Below, one piece after another: positions 53,604 through 64,000 of a stretch of 64,000 nt of DNA (position 1 is its first letter; each line of letters starts with the position of its first letter). The stretch lies in the NCBI RefSeq assembly GCF_037975245.1, contig NC_092575.1:25159841-25223840 (forward strand), given 5' to 3'. The notes below the pieces were generated by a model, which searched no databases, was not told the DNA's origin, and worked only from the letters and a program-made list of their open reading frames with translations. A program made the position numbers and the translations under genes. The DNA comes from Apostichopus japonicus (lineage: Eukaryota > Echinodermata > Holothuroidea > Aspidochirotida > Stichopodidae).

Positions 53604-55985
53604 AATATCAATGCATGAATCATATCATTATCTGTCTTGAATAAATGCGTTTATGGGATTTCTGATTCGAGGGTCTGTTTTGGGGCAAGATTGGCGCTCT
53701 TTTCATTTTTCATTTACCTCTTTGTTATTGCTGTAATATTTGCGGTTTTCTTCATAGGCAGAAAACTGAAAAGACTGCTTGAATATACAAACTTGTTACC
53801 ATGACAACAATACATGTTGAATAAAGCGTGCAGACGGTAATCCCAGGGGGGTTCCCAGAACCTTTTTTTCTGTTTCTTTTGTAAGTTTCTTTCTACATGC
53901 CCAGAATACAAGTCATTGGAAGCTTCTGGTAAGAAATGGTCGGTAAGAGCATATTGTTGCTAACCCCTGTTGAAGCCGTGTTTCTTATGTTTCGTTTCAT
54001 AATAACCGGTTTCATCAGTTGCTAAGCAACGGTTCTCTCTTATGGTTTCAATGGATAAGCTGTCAGTAATCCCAAGAAGCAGACATGTAACCAGCTCTGT
54101 CATGTGGTCCTCTCCATCCCCACTAGGGGGTCGGGGGAGGGGCATCCATTGTTATTTCTCTATCGCCATCCATCGTCATAATTGTACGACCGAACATAAA
54201 CTTTTGTGAGGTGCCTGAAACAACTGAACTTCTGCTTTGCGGTCATCATTAAGTGACACTAAATTCCAACCAATTTGGTAGTTAGGGTCAGGTTTGAAGA
54301 AATTGAAACCGGGAGAAAAAAGAGAGGGGAGGGGGAAAGAAGAGATGAAAAGGGGGTGGGGATATGGACAGGGATAGGAAAGAGCGCGTGAGACAGAGAG
54401 AGGAAAGAGGGGGTGGGAAGATGGGAGTGCTGGAGTTGGATGTGAGTGGATTCTCGTCTCATGTCTTTCTCCATATAGATGGGTCTTTCTGGGGGGGTTT
54501 TATAAGCAAAGTCGCTGAGGAAAGAAGATGCATGCTTTTCGTGACAGTTATACGCTAAAATTAGACTGCACCACTACCCCATATATGATAGAACAGGTAT
54601 GATTAAACGACAGGGTCCTCGACCGAAAGACCGGGCATCTAGCTCTAAGGTGAGTATGCGCACTACCCTTTATCCCATATTTTCCTGGGCTGCGTGAGTC
54701 CGGCCCCTACCCCCCCCCCCCGGCCTCTCGCACATAGTTCATATAATATCTAAATAATATGAACAAAACAGAATCAAGTTTAATCATTATTAATGAGTAA
54801 TTGCTTATTCATTCGAATACTGATTTTGTATAGCGCTTCAAAACCCTCCCTCCACCCTGCACTTCTCGCATATGGATTCATATATCTTCCACGTACAATA
54901 CAGCACAACAACAGAATAAAGTTCACTTAATGTTCCACTTTAAAAAAGGATACCAATAATGTAATCATCAGTAACAAGAAATTGCTTATTCATTCGAATA
55001 CTCTTTTAATTTGATGGCGCCTCGGGAAAAAAGTTTTAAACAAATATAGACTATAGAAAACTTGTTTTCATGCTTCGTGGGTTCTCAGAGGTTTTTAAAC
55101 CACAACAGAACTGAAAAAAAAGATGTTAAAGACAAATCGAAACAAAAAGACAGAAGGGACCACAAATTCCTGTTGTGGGGGCGACTTCAAAAGATCACAA
55201 AAAAAGAAGCCTATCCGGAGCTCTTATCATGTTTCCATGGCAACTGATCCGTTTACGTCAAACTATTGCCATTTAATGCGACTACTTAGACGTTCCTTGT
55301 TATAGAAGTAGTTATTTCAACAACAACAAAAATTCGAAGTTACACATGACCCTAGTTGGCTCACCAACGACTGCTTTTAGTATTGACTGTGATATGCGCC
55401 AAGTATATATCCTTAGACATCCCCGGACTAAACATTAAACAACATAAGCACATGCTTTGGGCACCATGGGAAGGGGGCATAGCAGAGTCCCTCCCCCACC
55501 CTTAGAAATCATGCCCTTACCTCTTTCACTGACTCACTCAATTGTAGTAAAATCCGAAATAGAGTTTTTATTTAATATAGTCGTTGGGGTCTGCAGGGAT
55601 CGGACCTGGAAGAAAACTGAAGAAGGGTTATAAATTTTCAAACTTTTATTTCATTTTCAGCACTTATTGAGTCTTAATGTCTTATCAGTTAAGTAATACA
55701 GAAGGGGCCGAAGGGGCACCATTGTTGGGCTATGCTTAGGACATCAGTTGCCCTTAATCCGACCCTGTCCTCAGTTTGGCAACATCTAAAAGATCTAAGC
55801 TCAGTATTACTACGTGTTGGTTTATTTCTCTGTAACCATGCTATCATCAACGTACTACTCAGGTTACCCTTTCTATTTTTGTCCATACTGGCCCCTTGTG
55901 TAAACTGTTTTTTTCTCAGCAGCAGGAAGATGGGAGCAGAGTGTGTGACGTTACACTCCATCCTTTTTTAAATTTTAAATTTATC
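53604..55985. other. Intergenic, no gene seen
   Basis: Unique sequence with a GGGGA/AGAGA purine-rich patch at 54305-54425 and a poly(C) run at 54709-54722. Frames are short and without motifs. Confidence 0.45.
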
Positions 55986-55994
55986 CACTTAGCT

Positions 55995-56376
55995 ATATAT
56001 ACATATATATAAATATATAAATATATAAATATATAAATATATAAATATATAAATATATAAATATATAAATATATAAATATATAAATATATAAATATATAA
56101 ATATATAAATATATAAATATATAAATATATAAATATATAAATATATAAATATATAAATATATAAATATATAAATCTATAAATCTATAAATCTATAAATCT
56201 ATAAATCTATAAATCTATAAATCTATAAATATATAAATATATAAATATATAAATATATAAATATATAAATATATAAATATATAAATATATAAATATATAA
56301 ATCTATAAATCTATAAATATATAAATCTATAAATATATAAATATATAAATATATAAATATATAAATATGTAAATAA

Positions 56377-56410
<34 letters not shown>
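55995..56410. repeat. (ATAAATAT)n octamer array
   Basis: About 410 bp of ATAAATAT units with blocks of the ATAAATCT variant (56170-56230 and 56300-56330), ending in (TA)n that abuts the next repeat. Confidence 0.93.
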
Positions 56411-56411
<1 letters not shown>

Positions 56412-56413
<2 letters not shown>

Positions 56414-57412
56414 AGGGCGGCGGAACCAGGGGGCACGTGCCCCCCCCCCCCCACTTTTCCTCAGGTTAAAAATGTGCCCTTTTTCTACATGAAAATTGTA
56501 CTCTTGATCACCTTATTAGGTCTGCGATATTTCAGTAAGAGATCTAATCCTATTCTGTGTGTCAAACTCAAAGCTATTTCGAATGGAAGCAATTTTATTC
56601 GGCAGATTCCTACTTTAGCAATTAGCATTTTGTATAAGTACCTGCATGGTTACGCCAATCAAACATCAACTTGTAGTGAACTCAGTAGAAGCTAGCGGAC
56701 AATAGCAGAAACCAAAAGCCGAAAATTACTACCGTGTAGTATAAAGGCCTCATTTAACCATTATCCTGTCACTGGGTTCTCTGAAGCCTAGTCGACTAGT
56801 CGAGAATAAACGTCTTCACACTAGCACGTGTAGCTCGACGCTGCTTGCTACGTCCGAATTTTTCACTCACATGTATCGCAATATTGTTGGGAATCTCGAC
56901 AGGTGGCAGGTCGATTACGGATGCTTTGGGGGTGGGGATGTACCAGACATTCCCTGCATCCCGTCCGCTGCCTCGGGGCACTTTTTCGACAAGCCTTTGA
57001 CAGGCCTTTTTGGCAAATAAATCGTCGTTGTAATGGCATACCATGTAGGGGTTTTCGAGTAGAGGGTAACACCCTCTAACACCCCTCTTCCGCTACCCCG
57101 GGGGCACATTTTCGTAGCAGGCGTCAGAGGACCCAGAAAGTAAGCCCAGCGCGGAAAGTAAATGCGAATTTGACAGTCCTTTTTGGCAAACGAATCGTCG
57201 TTGTAACGGCATACTAGTATGCATTTTTTCCTTGAGAGAGAGAGAGGGGGGGGGGGCGTTGATGGAGTGATGCGTATACGTAGATAAGATAATACAATAA
57301 GAGTTATAAAGGGTATCAGGCTGCATCAGTCCAATCGAATTTCTGCAAAGTGCCCTTCGACGTCGGTGCTCCACCCCCCCCCCCCCAGATTAAAGTGCTT
57401 CCGCCCTCGGAA
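56412..57412. mobile_element. hAT-like nonautonomous element (family 2)
   Basis: The left end CAAGGGCGGCGGAACC is followed by poly(C). The right end is reduced to CTTCCGCCCT after a poly(C) run. The first and last parts match 1-403. The middle (56680-57215) is not in that copy and contains a partial internal duplication (TTTTTGGCAAATAAATCGTC at 57006 and TTTTTGGCAAACGAATCGTC at 57179). No transposase frame. Confidence 0.65.
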
Positions 57413-57509
57413 ATATTAGGTGTTCTGAACTTTCATAAAATATTCAAAAAACCTCATCATATCAGCCTACATATCAATATGACTTACATACTGTACGTGT
57501 TCATCTGCT

Positions 57510-57630
<121 letters not shown>

Positions 57631-57639
57631 ACTTAACAA

Positions 57640-60430
57640 AATTATCATTTTCATATAATTTTCACCTTCCCACCACATGTCCGATTCTTTGTCGTTTCTG
57701 CCAGTGTAATGACCAAACAGACAGTTCCCACAAATCATTAGGTCAGCAGCGATATTGTTACCTTTAAAGCGAATATAAGAAATCAAATTATAGTCCTATT
57801 AATATGAATATGTTTTTCAAGGGTTTTGTTGTATCATGTTTAACCTGTCCAGTTTTACTTCCTCCATTCTGTCCTGATATCGTGTGACTCCCAGGGTCCG
57901 GCGTACAAAACAATAACTTTAATTTGCATCTACGTCAATGAGCCTTTGTTCCGTTTTCACAAATCAGTAGAACTAGTAATTCAGGACATATTTCTATAGC
58001 GTCATCATTACCAAAAAAAAAATACCTTCAGTATACGCCGCATTACCCCAGGAAGGACCACCTCCCTGGAACAGGGTCATATCTATATTGTGTTTGTCAT
58101 GGTTAAGGGGAACGGGGAAAAGGGGGGGGGGTGTTTTCTTTGTAGTGCGGATGTTACTACGTAAGTTATAATGTAAGATCAAACTGTTGAATGATCTCGG
58201 TGTTTCAGCAAAATTTCGATTTTTGATATTAATTTTGAGGAATGTATTTCAAAACTCCATGGATTAAGGGGTTTGTGAAGCAAAATATTGTCCATTTGAC
58301 TGTCAATATCAACGTATGAGAATTGAAGCGAGGCATGTCTTTAACGGTGGTATCGATTTGCGATGCACGCGAGCTTGTTGTGTAACATTTGTATTACACA
58401 CATATTTTTTTATTATAATTAGTTAATGAAGAGAATTTTTGTCTATCGTTTGGGTTTTCAATTGCAAACTGTTAGACATGGCATAAAAACACTGTGTGTG
58501 TGTGCGTGTGTAATGGGGGGGGCTAAAGTCCATCGACCCCCCCCCACACCCCCAGTCCCAACACGCTCCACCGTCCCTGACAGAGTTCGATAACATATCT
58601 TGATCTAAACTGTTTTTGAATTAAAATGCTTAAAAACGAAAGAAAACTTTAAACAGGAGATGGTGGGTCATGTATAATTTGGTAGAATCCAGAACAATCT
58701 GGAATTGAAAGAATATTACAAAGAAATGAAGAATAAAGAGATTGTAACACTTTAACGATCCCCTGTTATTGCTTGAATTGTGTTTTATTTTAACTAGTTC
58801 CTCTTTTGGGGACCTTTTTTTAACTTTTGAACCCGGCATTTTTTGACCAACTTTGTATAATAACAGACGAATTTGCGTCAGTCTATATTGTTACCTGAAG
58901 CGGATATTGGTTCCATCTATTCTGTCAAACGCTCCGAATTGTTTGACCTTTTCCCTTTAAAGCTATTTCCTCAAAGAAATATATGTCAGAAGAAAATTTC
59001 CAAGATTTCTTAAAATTGCTTTTTGCACTTGTCCCATATGTTGTCTCAAATACACTTGATCATCTTTCCTTGCAAATGTAATACGTTCAGCCCATGTAAC
59101 ATATAAACATCGAGATACTACAGTAGGCCTAGCTGCTAATTTACGATTCTGCGACATATTTTACTTTGTTCATTACTTACTTGTAGTAGAAATTTTATAC
59201 AGCACAGAATGATAATTTTTCCAATAAGCAATTTCGTAGCATCATGTATCTGCCTAAGTGCCTAACCTTTGTTCATAGAAAGTATTGATGTTGTAGATCT
59301 GTACTATGGAGATTTGAACAGCCGTCATAGTGGAGAGTGAATTTTGCATTTTGGCGAGTAGATTTGAAGTCACGGTCGCCAAATAGCGAGTACTTTTAAA
59401 GGTATTTCAGTGTCGAGGCCTGGAACCTTTAAAACATGATTTCTCATTGTGAAAATCATGGATAAAAATTTTCATACATGGTAAATGGATTTGCCATATT
59501 TAGTACAAGAATCCTGTTGCTTGTGAGGTCCAATCTCATTTGAGGTCACACAGAGGTCAAACTCTGAAAAACCTATTAAATGATATCTATAACGATGGGA
59601 ATCGTGGATAATCTCATACTTAATGTGTGGATGCATCACATTGAGTACAAGATCCCTATTGTTTTTGGTGGAAGTGTGTATTGTCACGTACAGTAGACTG
59701 ACCTGTGTTTACCATGCTATAGTGTAATTGTACATCAAATAGTGGTTCGGGCCATTTATATTGTAACAGCTATATTTATGGTTTACAAGCAGAAGTCTAG
59801 TGCATTGGAGTCATCGAAACCTCAATGCATTTTTCATTCTGGTTACATTTGCAGCAGAGGAAAGTCAAAGGGGGACACTTTTAAATGGAGATAGAAGCCT
59901 AGCTGAACTAAGATTCTGAATTTAAAATGGAAATAAACTTGGTTTAATCGACCATGGATGTGTTAGCCTTAATGAGCTTTAATCATATCGTTATTTTGAC
60001 TATATATTGATATCAGGTACATATCTGAAACATAAACGTAAACTATCATAAAAACTGCAAACCCGAAACAAGACAATGCATATTTGACCTCAGTCGAGAT
60101 CTCTCAGACTTACCCACAATGCATTTCCACTTGTTTTATTCCTAAATGACACAGAAGAAAATTATTTGGAAGCTTCCTTCAGATCAAGCTATTGGGGTGA
60201 ATTTTCTTAAACTGATGAGAACAAAACTAGATATTTTCCCCATATATTGATGTCATTGTTTATCTTCCATAGAGGTGTGGACGTAGAGGGGTGGGGAGGG
60301 GGGGTTCCTTTAGTATTTCCCTGTAAGGGTCGTATAATATCATGTCAGTTCAGTAATAATCCATTGCAATTTTGATAATTTTACTCTACAAAGTTGCATT
60401 ACCCTTTCGATCCGCTTTGTTTGCAATTTA
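57640..60430. other. Intergenic, no gene seen
   Basis: AT-rich unique DNA with poly(G) near 58121 and poly(C) near 58538. 59460-59690 has two imperfect repeats of a CATGGATAA/TAGTACAAGA-type segment reminiscent of dispersed repeats. No supported gene. Confidence 0.4.
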
Positions 60431-60514
60431 AAAACAACCCGTTTGGACATTGTAACTGTTTTTGCAAAGCGCTGTAGATCGTTGCTATTCCAGAGCTGTA
60501 CTTAACACTATATA

Positions 60515-60517
60515 ATT

Positions 60518-60563
<46 letters not shown>

Positions 60564-60595
60564 CATTATAGTATTATTATAGTGAGCACAGACAA
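60515..60595. repeat. (ATT)n microsatellite
   Basis: (ATT)n preceded by GCAAAGCGCTGTAGATCG, similar to the 3' ends of LINEs elsewhere in the window; it may mark a LINE 3' end. Confidence 0.7.
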
Positions 60596-60599
60596 GTCC

Positions 60600-62030
60600 C
60601 CGCCCTCACCCCTACACCCCACCCAACTAACATATAATTACACTAACTGAACTCACAGTGTGGTGTGTAAAACTAACTATTGACCTCAAATATATCCTGA
60701 ATTGCTTAAGAATGCACCATTTCACGTCTAAAATTTTAATATTTAACTGCAAAATGATTTATGATGAAAATTTTGTCCCAGAATGGTCAACGTTAAAGCC
60801 TTAGTCGAAGATAAGGTACCTTAAATTTCTCTTGGATTCTGTATAGGAGCCTTTCAGAAAAGGTATTCATAACTTGTGTGTTGGTCCGTAAACTAAACAA
60901 TGTCCTGACATCCTTCTTCTCACAAATTCGTGTCGACCACAAAACAGGTTTAATTTGCATCTACGTCAATTGATTGTGTAGTTTTTAAATTAAATCTACT
61001 GCATCATTGCACCAATTAATACAGGTCACAGGTGTTGCAACGTGCATCTATAAATAGATATGAACTACAGAGTATCTTTCTTGCAAATGCATGCGATCTG
61101 TTCTTACGGTACAACGTATTAGACTGATAGGAAGAGCGGGGAAGAGAGGGGGGGGGGAGTAGGTCATTCAGGGTACTGTATATTAATCAATTCAAGGATC
61201 CTCGGGGGATTTTGTGCTCATTAATTATATTTTGCTGTAAACTTTTTTTTAAATTTTGGAATAGGGAAAAACGGGAGGAATAGCGGGGTAGGGGGAGGGG
61301 GTGGGGGATGGGTACAAATTAGATAGAGGGAGGGTGCGTGGAGTGGTGATCATCCCATTTAGAGAGCAGACCTGAGAACATAAACGTAAAAGACAGAGAC
61401 GAACGTGTGTGGGTTTTGAGGGCGTGTGCACTTCAAAAATACATTGGAGAAACTAGAAACCGCTGATAATGTGGTGATATTAATTCTTGGGTTCCTTTGA
61501 TTGAAATTGCAAAAGTACCATTGCCCTATAGGAGCCGTTTATGGTAGCTGACGAGGGGAAATGGTGGGGAGGAGGTCGATTGTTCAAATATAAAAAGAAT
61601 TAAGAGTATACATCTTCTGTGAGACGTGTATTATTGTGCTTAAATGTTGCCACGAGAGAGCAAGCAATATCTTGGTTCTTCTCACCTTGGAACCCAACCC
61701 AGGGGGTTCAACCTCCGAATATTGGTGACCCCTAAACCACCGAACCGGTCAAATAATAGTGTATACCTCAACAAAAAAAAAAAAATCACCCACACTCTTG
61801 TCTGTGTTTTGTGTTCTACAGAAACTTATTAAACCGCAAAGTTTGGTTAACGTTGCACAAAGAATCACTATATTTTTTTTATAATATCATAGCAATAAGA
61901 GGAAAAATTGTAAAAAATGTATAAAAAAACATACATTCTGTTATTGTTACTCAGCCTGTATGACGCACGTATGCATTGTCATTTTTAATTCGCCCACACC
62001 CAAAAAAGAGGAACTTCAGTAGTGTCGATT
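60600..62030. other. Intergenic, no gene seen
   Basis: AT-rich with G-rich patches at 61137-61160 and 61261-61310. No supported gene. Confidence 0.4.
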
Positions 62031-62034
62031 TGTT

Positions 62035-62240
62035 TCAGCCAATCACAAGAGATGTTAGAACGCTCAACTATTAGTTAGTCTACTTCTGATTGGCCACTAT
62101 AACTAAAACGGCACATTTAACAGCGCAGATGATTCGTCAATTAATGTTTGACGTCAAGAAACAGGATTTACACCAAATTGGTCCTTTTTCTATTGAACTG
62201 GAGTCAGAAAAAAATAGTAGAGAAAAGTATATATATGGAC
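62035..62240 (+). promoter_or_regulatory. Putative promoter of the short secreted-peptide gene
   Basis: CAGCCAATCAC near 62037 (CCAAT box), an inverted CCAAT box in CTGATTGGCCA near 62086 and a TATA-like stretch at 62229-62236 lie upstream of a likely first exon (ending AACCAG|GTGAGT at 62322). Confidence 0.4.
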
Positions 62241-62857
62241 TTCGAAATGAACAATTTATTCAAATCTTTCCTGAAATTCAAGAGCGTCGCTGCAGAAGTC
62301 GAATTTGTTATCATCCAACCAGGTGAGTAATTTTCAACAGTAATTTCTCGCTGGACTAAATTAAAGTTAGCCTGGCCAGTGTTAATTTGCATCCTCATAT
62401 AATACATTTGAGAAGCAAGTCTTGTACGAGCCGCTAGCAAACTTTTTTTTTAATAAAGTAACGACCCTTTCGAGGTAAAATCGTTGTACAGAAAAATTAG
62501 CAATTTTATTCATTTTATTATTATAGTTTGCTCTAAACTGGATATTCATGGGTATATACTAACTCGCAAAGACAGTTTACTGTTGTTAGTGTTATTATTT
62601 CCAATGTGTCAATGAGAAAATGATACAAGCATATTGCATTATATTATACATTTTACTATAACAACCGACGAAAAGCCTCTGTATACGTTTCTGTTGTCAT
62701 GGAGATTTTATATATTTTGAATTATTATAATATCATGATTTATTTTTGAATCTGGTTTGTCCATTTAAACAACAAGTTGATATAAGACTTCTTATATCTT
62801 ACCATGTTGTGTTTTACCCTATGCAGCTTACGGAGTCGATTCAGTACTAGCGCCATC

Positions 62858-63579
62858 ATGCATTTCAAATTAGTAAGTAAATATTGATCGTTTCATATCT
62901 TCTTAATTTTTCATTAAAGTTGAATACAGGAAGAGAGTAACCGTAATTTAAGTTTTATCAAGAAAACTTTGTTATTGTTTATTTGTTAGTCGACTGTTTT
63001 ATTATCTGAAACTTCTTCTAGCGTGAGATCAATTATATCATAAATGACAGATTAATTTTCCAGAGGTAATATCTACAACATCATCATGTCCGGACGGACA
63101 TATTTATTTAGAATTCATGTAATGTATTATAATTTTTGGTGTTGCGAAAGAAGAGCTGATGAAGGTTAATAGTATAGGTCTGATGACGTTAGGACAATGT
63201 TGATGTTGATATGTGTTAGATCGTTAAACATGATCTAAACGACACATAAGTTTAGGGATATTAGCCTTGTAAGTATCTCAGCCTCATCAATTAAAACGAC
63301 TGGACTAATAAGTCTAACACACAGACTAATATTGCAGGCTAAAACTTGAAAAGAAAATATAAGACATTTATGTCCTCGAATAAATAACATGTATTCAATA
63401 TCATTCAATGTAAGGCTCAGTCTTCTAAATACAGACGTTTAACTATTGCTTATAATTTATAGATGTGTGTCCTAGGACTTCTGTTCTTTTTTAACTCGGT
63501 GCTTGCACAACGTGATCAAGAGGAACCCACAGAAACTCTAGAGAGCTTCACCGTGCCCTCGGAAGACCAACCCAGATAA
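62858..63579 (+). CDS. Short secreted peptide precursor (43 aa), two coding exons
   Basis: Exon 62858-62872 (MHFKL) with donor TTA|GTAAGT joins at phase 0 to exon 63463-63579 with acceptor TTTATAG. Together they give a strong signal peptide, MHFKLMCVLGLLFFFNSVLA. A 23-residue acidic, Gln/Glu/Ser/Thr/Pro-rich mature part follows, beginning QRDQEEPTE, and the stop is TAA at 63577. The upstream segment of the first exon (from acceptor ATGCAG at 62826) and the exon ending 62322 would be 5' UTR. No cysteines or dibasic sites occur in the mature part. It could also be the N-terminus of a longer product truncated by the satellite that begins right after the stop. Family unknown. Confidence 0.5.
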
Positions 63580-63589
63580 CATCATGCTA

Positions 63590-64000
63590 GCGGTCCACCG
63601 GCGGCCCGCCAGCTGCACCACTGGCGGTCCACCGGCGGGGAAAGCCGGCGGAACGCCAGAGATTTGGCCGGCTTAAATCCGGCGGTCCGCCGGCGACAAC
63701 GCCGGCAGACCGCCAGAGTACCGCCGGTGTACCGCCAAAGAAACGCCAGCGTACCGCCGAAGAAACGCCAGCGTAACGCCGGTGTACCGCCGAAGAAACG
63801 CCAGCGTAACGCCGGTGTACCGCCGAAGAAACGCCAGCGTAACGCCGGTGTACCGCCAAAGAAACACCAGCGTACCGCCGAAGAAACGCCAGCGTACCGC
63901 CAAAGAAACGCCAGCGTACCGCCCGGTGTACCGCCAAAGAAACGCCAGCGTACCGCCGAAGAAACGCCAGCGTACCGCCGAAGAAACGCCAGCGTACCGC
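63590..64000. repeat. GC-rich minisatellite with 11-bp period
   Basis: From about 63715 the sequence is built of 11-base units (GTACCGCCGAA, GAAACGCCAGC, GTAACGCCGGT). They combine into 22-bp and 33-bp higher-order repeats and run off the window end. 63590-63715 is a more degenerate CGGCGGTCCGCC-type lead-in. Long minus-strand frames are a by-product of the 33-bp unit (11 codons). Confidence 0.9.

Noticed and set aside
62235-62873. Alternative 44-aa product starting MDFEMNNLFKSF
   Set aside because: It splices in frame, but the product has no recognisable feature, whereas the downstream MHFKL start gives a strong signal peptide; I treat it as a possible upstream frame in the 5' UTR.
63587-63937. 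116-codon minus-strand frame with RRYAGVSSAVH repeats
   Set aside because: The 33-bp higher-order unit keeps one frame open by arithmetic. Composition and repeat structure indicate satellite DNA, not a protein.

Overview
This is animal nuclear DNA: AT-rich, intron-containing, with sparse genes and a large fraction of transposable-element remains. It looks like a marine deuterostome invertebrate, most likely an echinoderm. The reasons are two different Ty3/Gypsy elements with integrase ahead of reverse transcriptase (the Gmr1-like order, described from deuterostomes), a Penelope-like element, hAT-type MITEs, single-exon rhodopsin-class GPCRs in duplicated blocks and many TAGGCCT-type words. 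The species cannot be fixed from sequence alone.

Layout. 1-4.1 kb holds MITE fragments and featureless AT-rich DNA. About 4.09-9.87 kb and 18.00-23.60 kb are two copies of one segmental duplication, each carrying a single-exon GPCR on the minus strand (349 and 344 aa). A third, 3'-only GPCR scrap lies downstream of the second gene. Between the copies are two tRNA-derived SINE copies, a decayed Gmr1-like LTR retrotransposon on the minus strand (10.86-16.43 kb), (TA)n arrays, a LINE 3' fragment and a 383-bp copy of the tail of a gene located at 34.8-35.2 kb. 25.0-27.46 kb is a second, divergent, 5'-truncated Gmr1-like element on the plus strand. It is followed by a decayed Penelope-like element (27.5-30.4 kb) and a second copy of the LINE fragment with a MITE nested in it. 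33.7-34.3 kb is a repeat tail ending in a near-perfect palindrome.

34.7-41.0 kb is a minus-strand gene in at least four exons. It encodes a MULE-transposase-like protein with an N-terminal FAR1-like zinc cluster and a SWIM zinc finger. Its frame is intact across all splice junctions, but the two expected catalytic aspartates are replaced, which suggests a domesticated transposase. A pogo/Tigger-type transposase pseudogene with a PHD-like tail follows at 43.7-44.8 kb.

47.14-51.01 kb is a four-exon plus-strand gene for a 149-aa secreted protein with a DUF4430 (transcobalamin C-terminal-like) domain. Its first exon lies in the loop of a roughly 600-bp-arm inverted repeat. 51.6-57.4 kb is rich in MITEs with poly(G)/poly(C) tracts, and 57.7-62.0 kb shows no gene that I can support. 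At 62.86-63.58 kb there is a likely two-exon gene for a 43-aa secreted peptide precursor, and the window ends inside a GC-rich minisatellite with an 11-bp period.

There are no operons here. The functional candidates are the two GPCRs, the MULE/SWIM gene, the DUF4430 gene and the short secreted peptide. Most other long reading frames belong to broken mobile elements.
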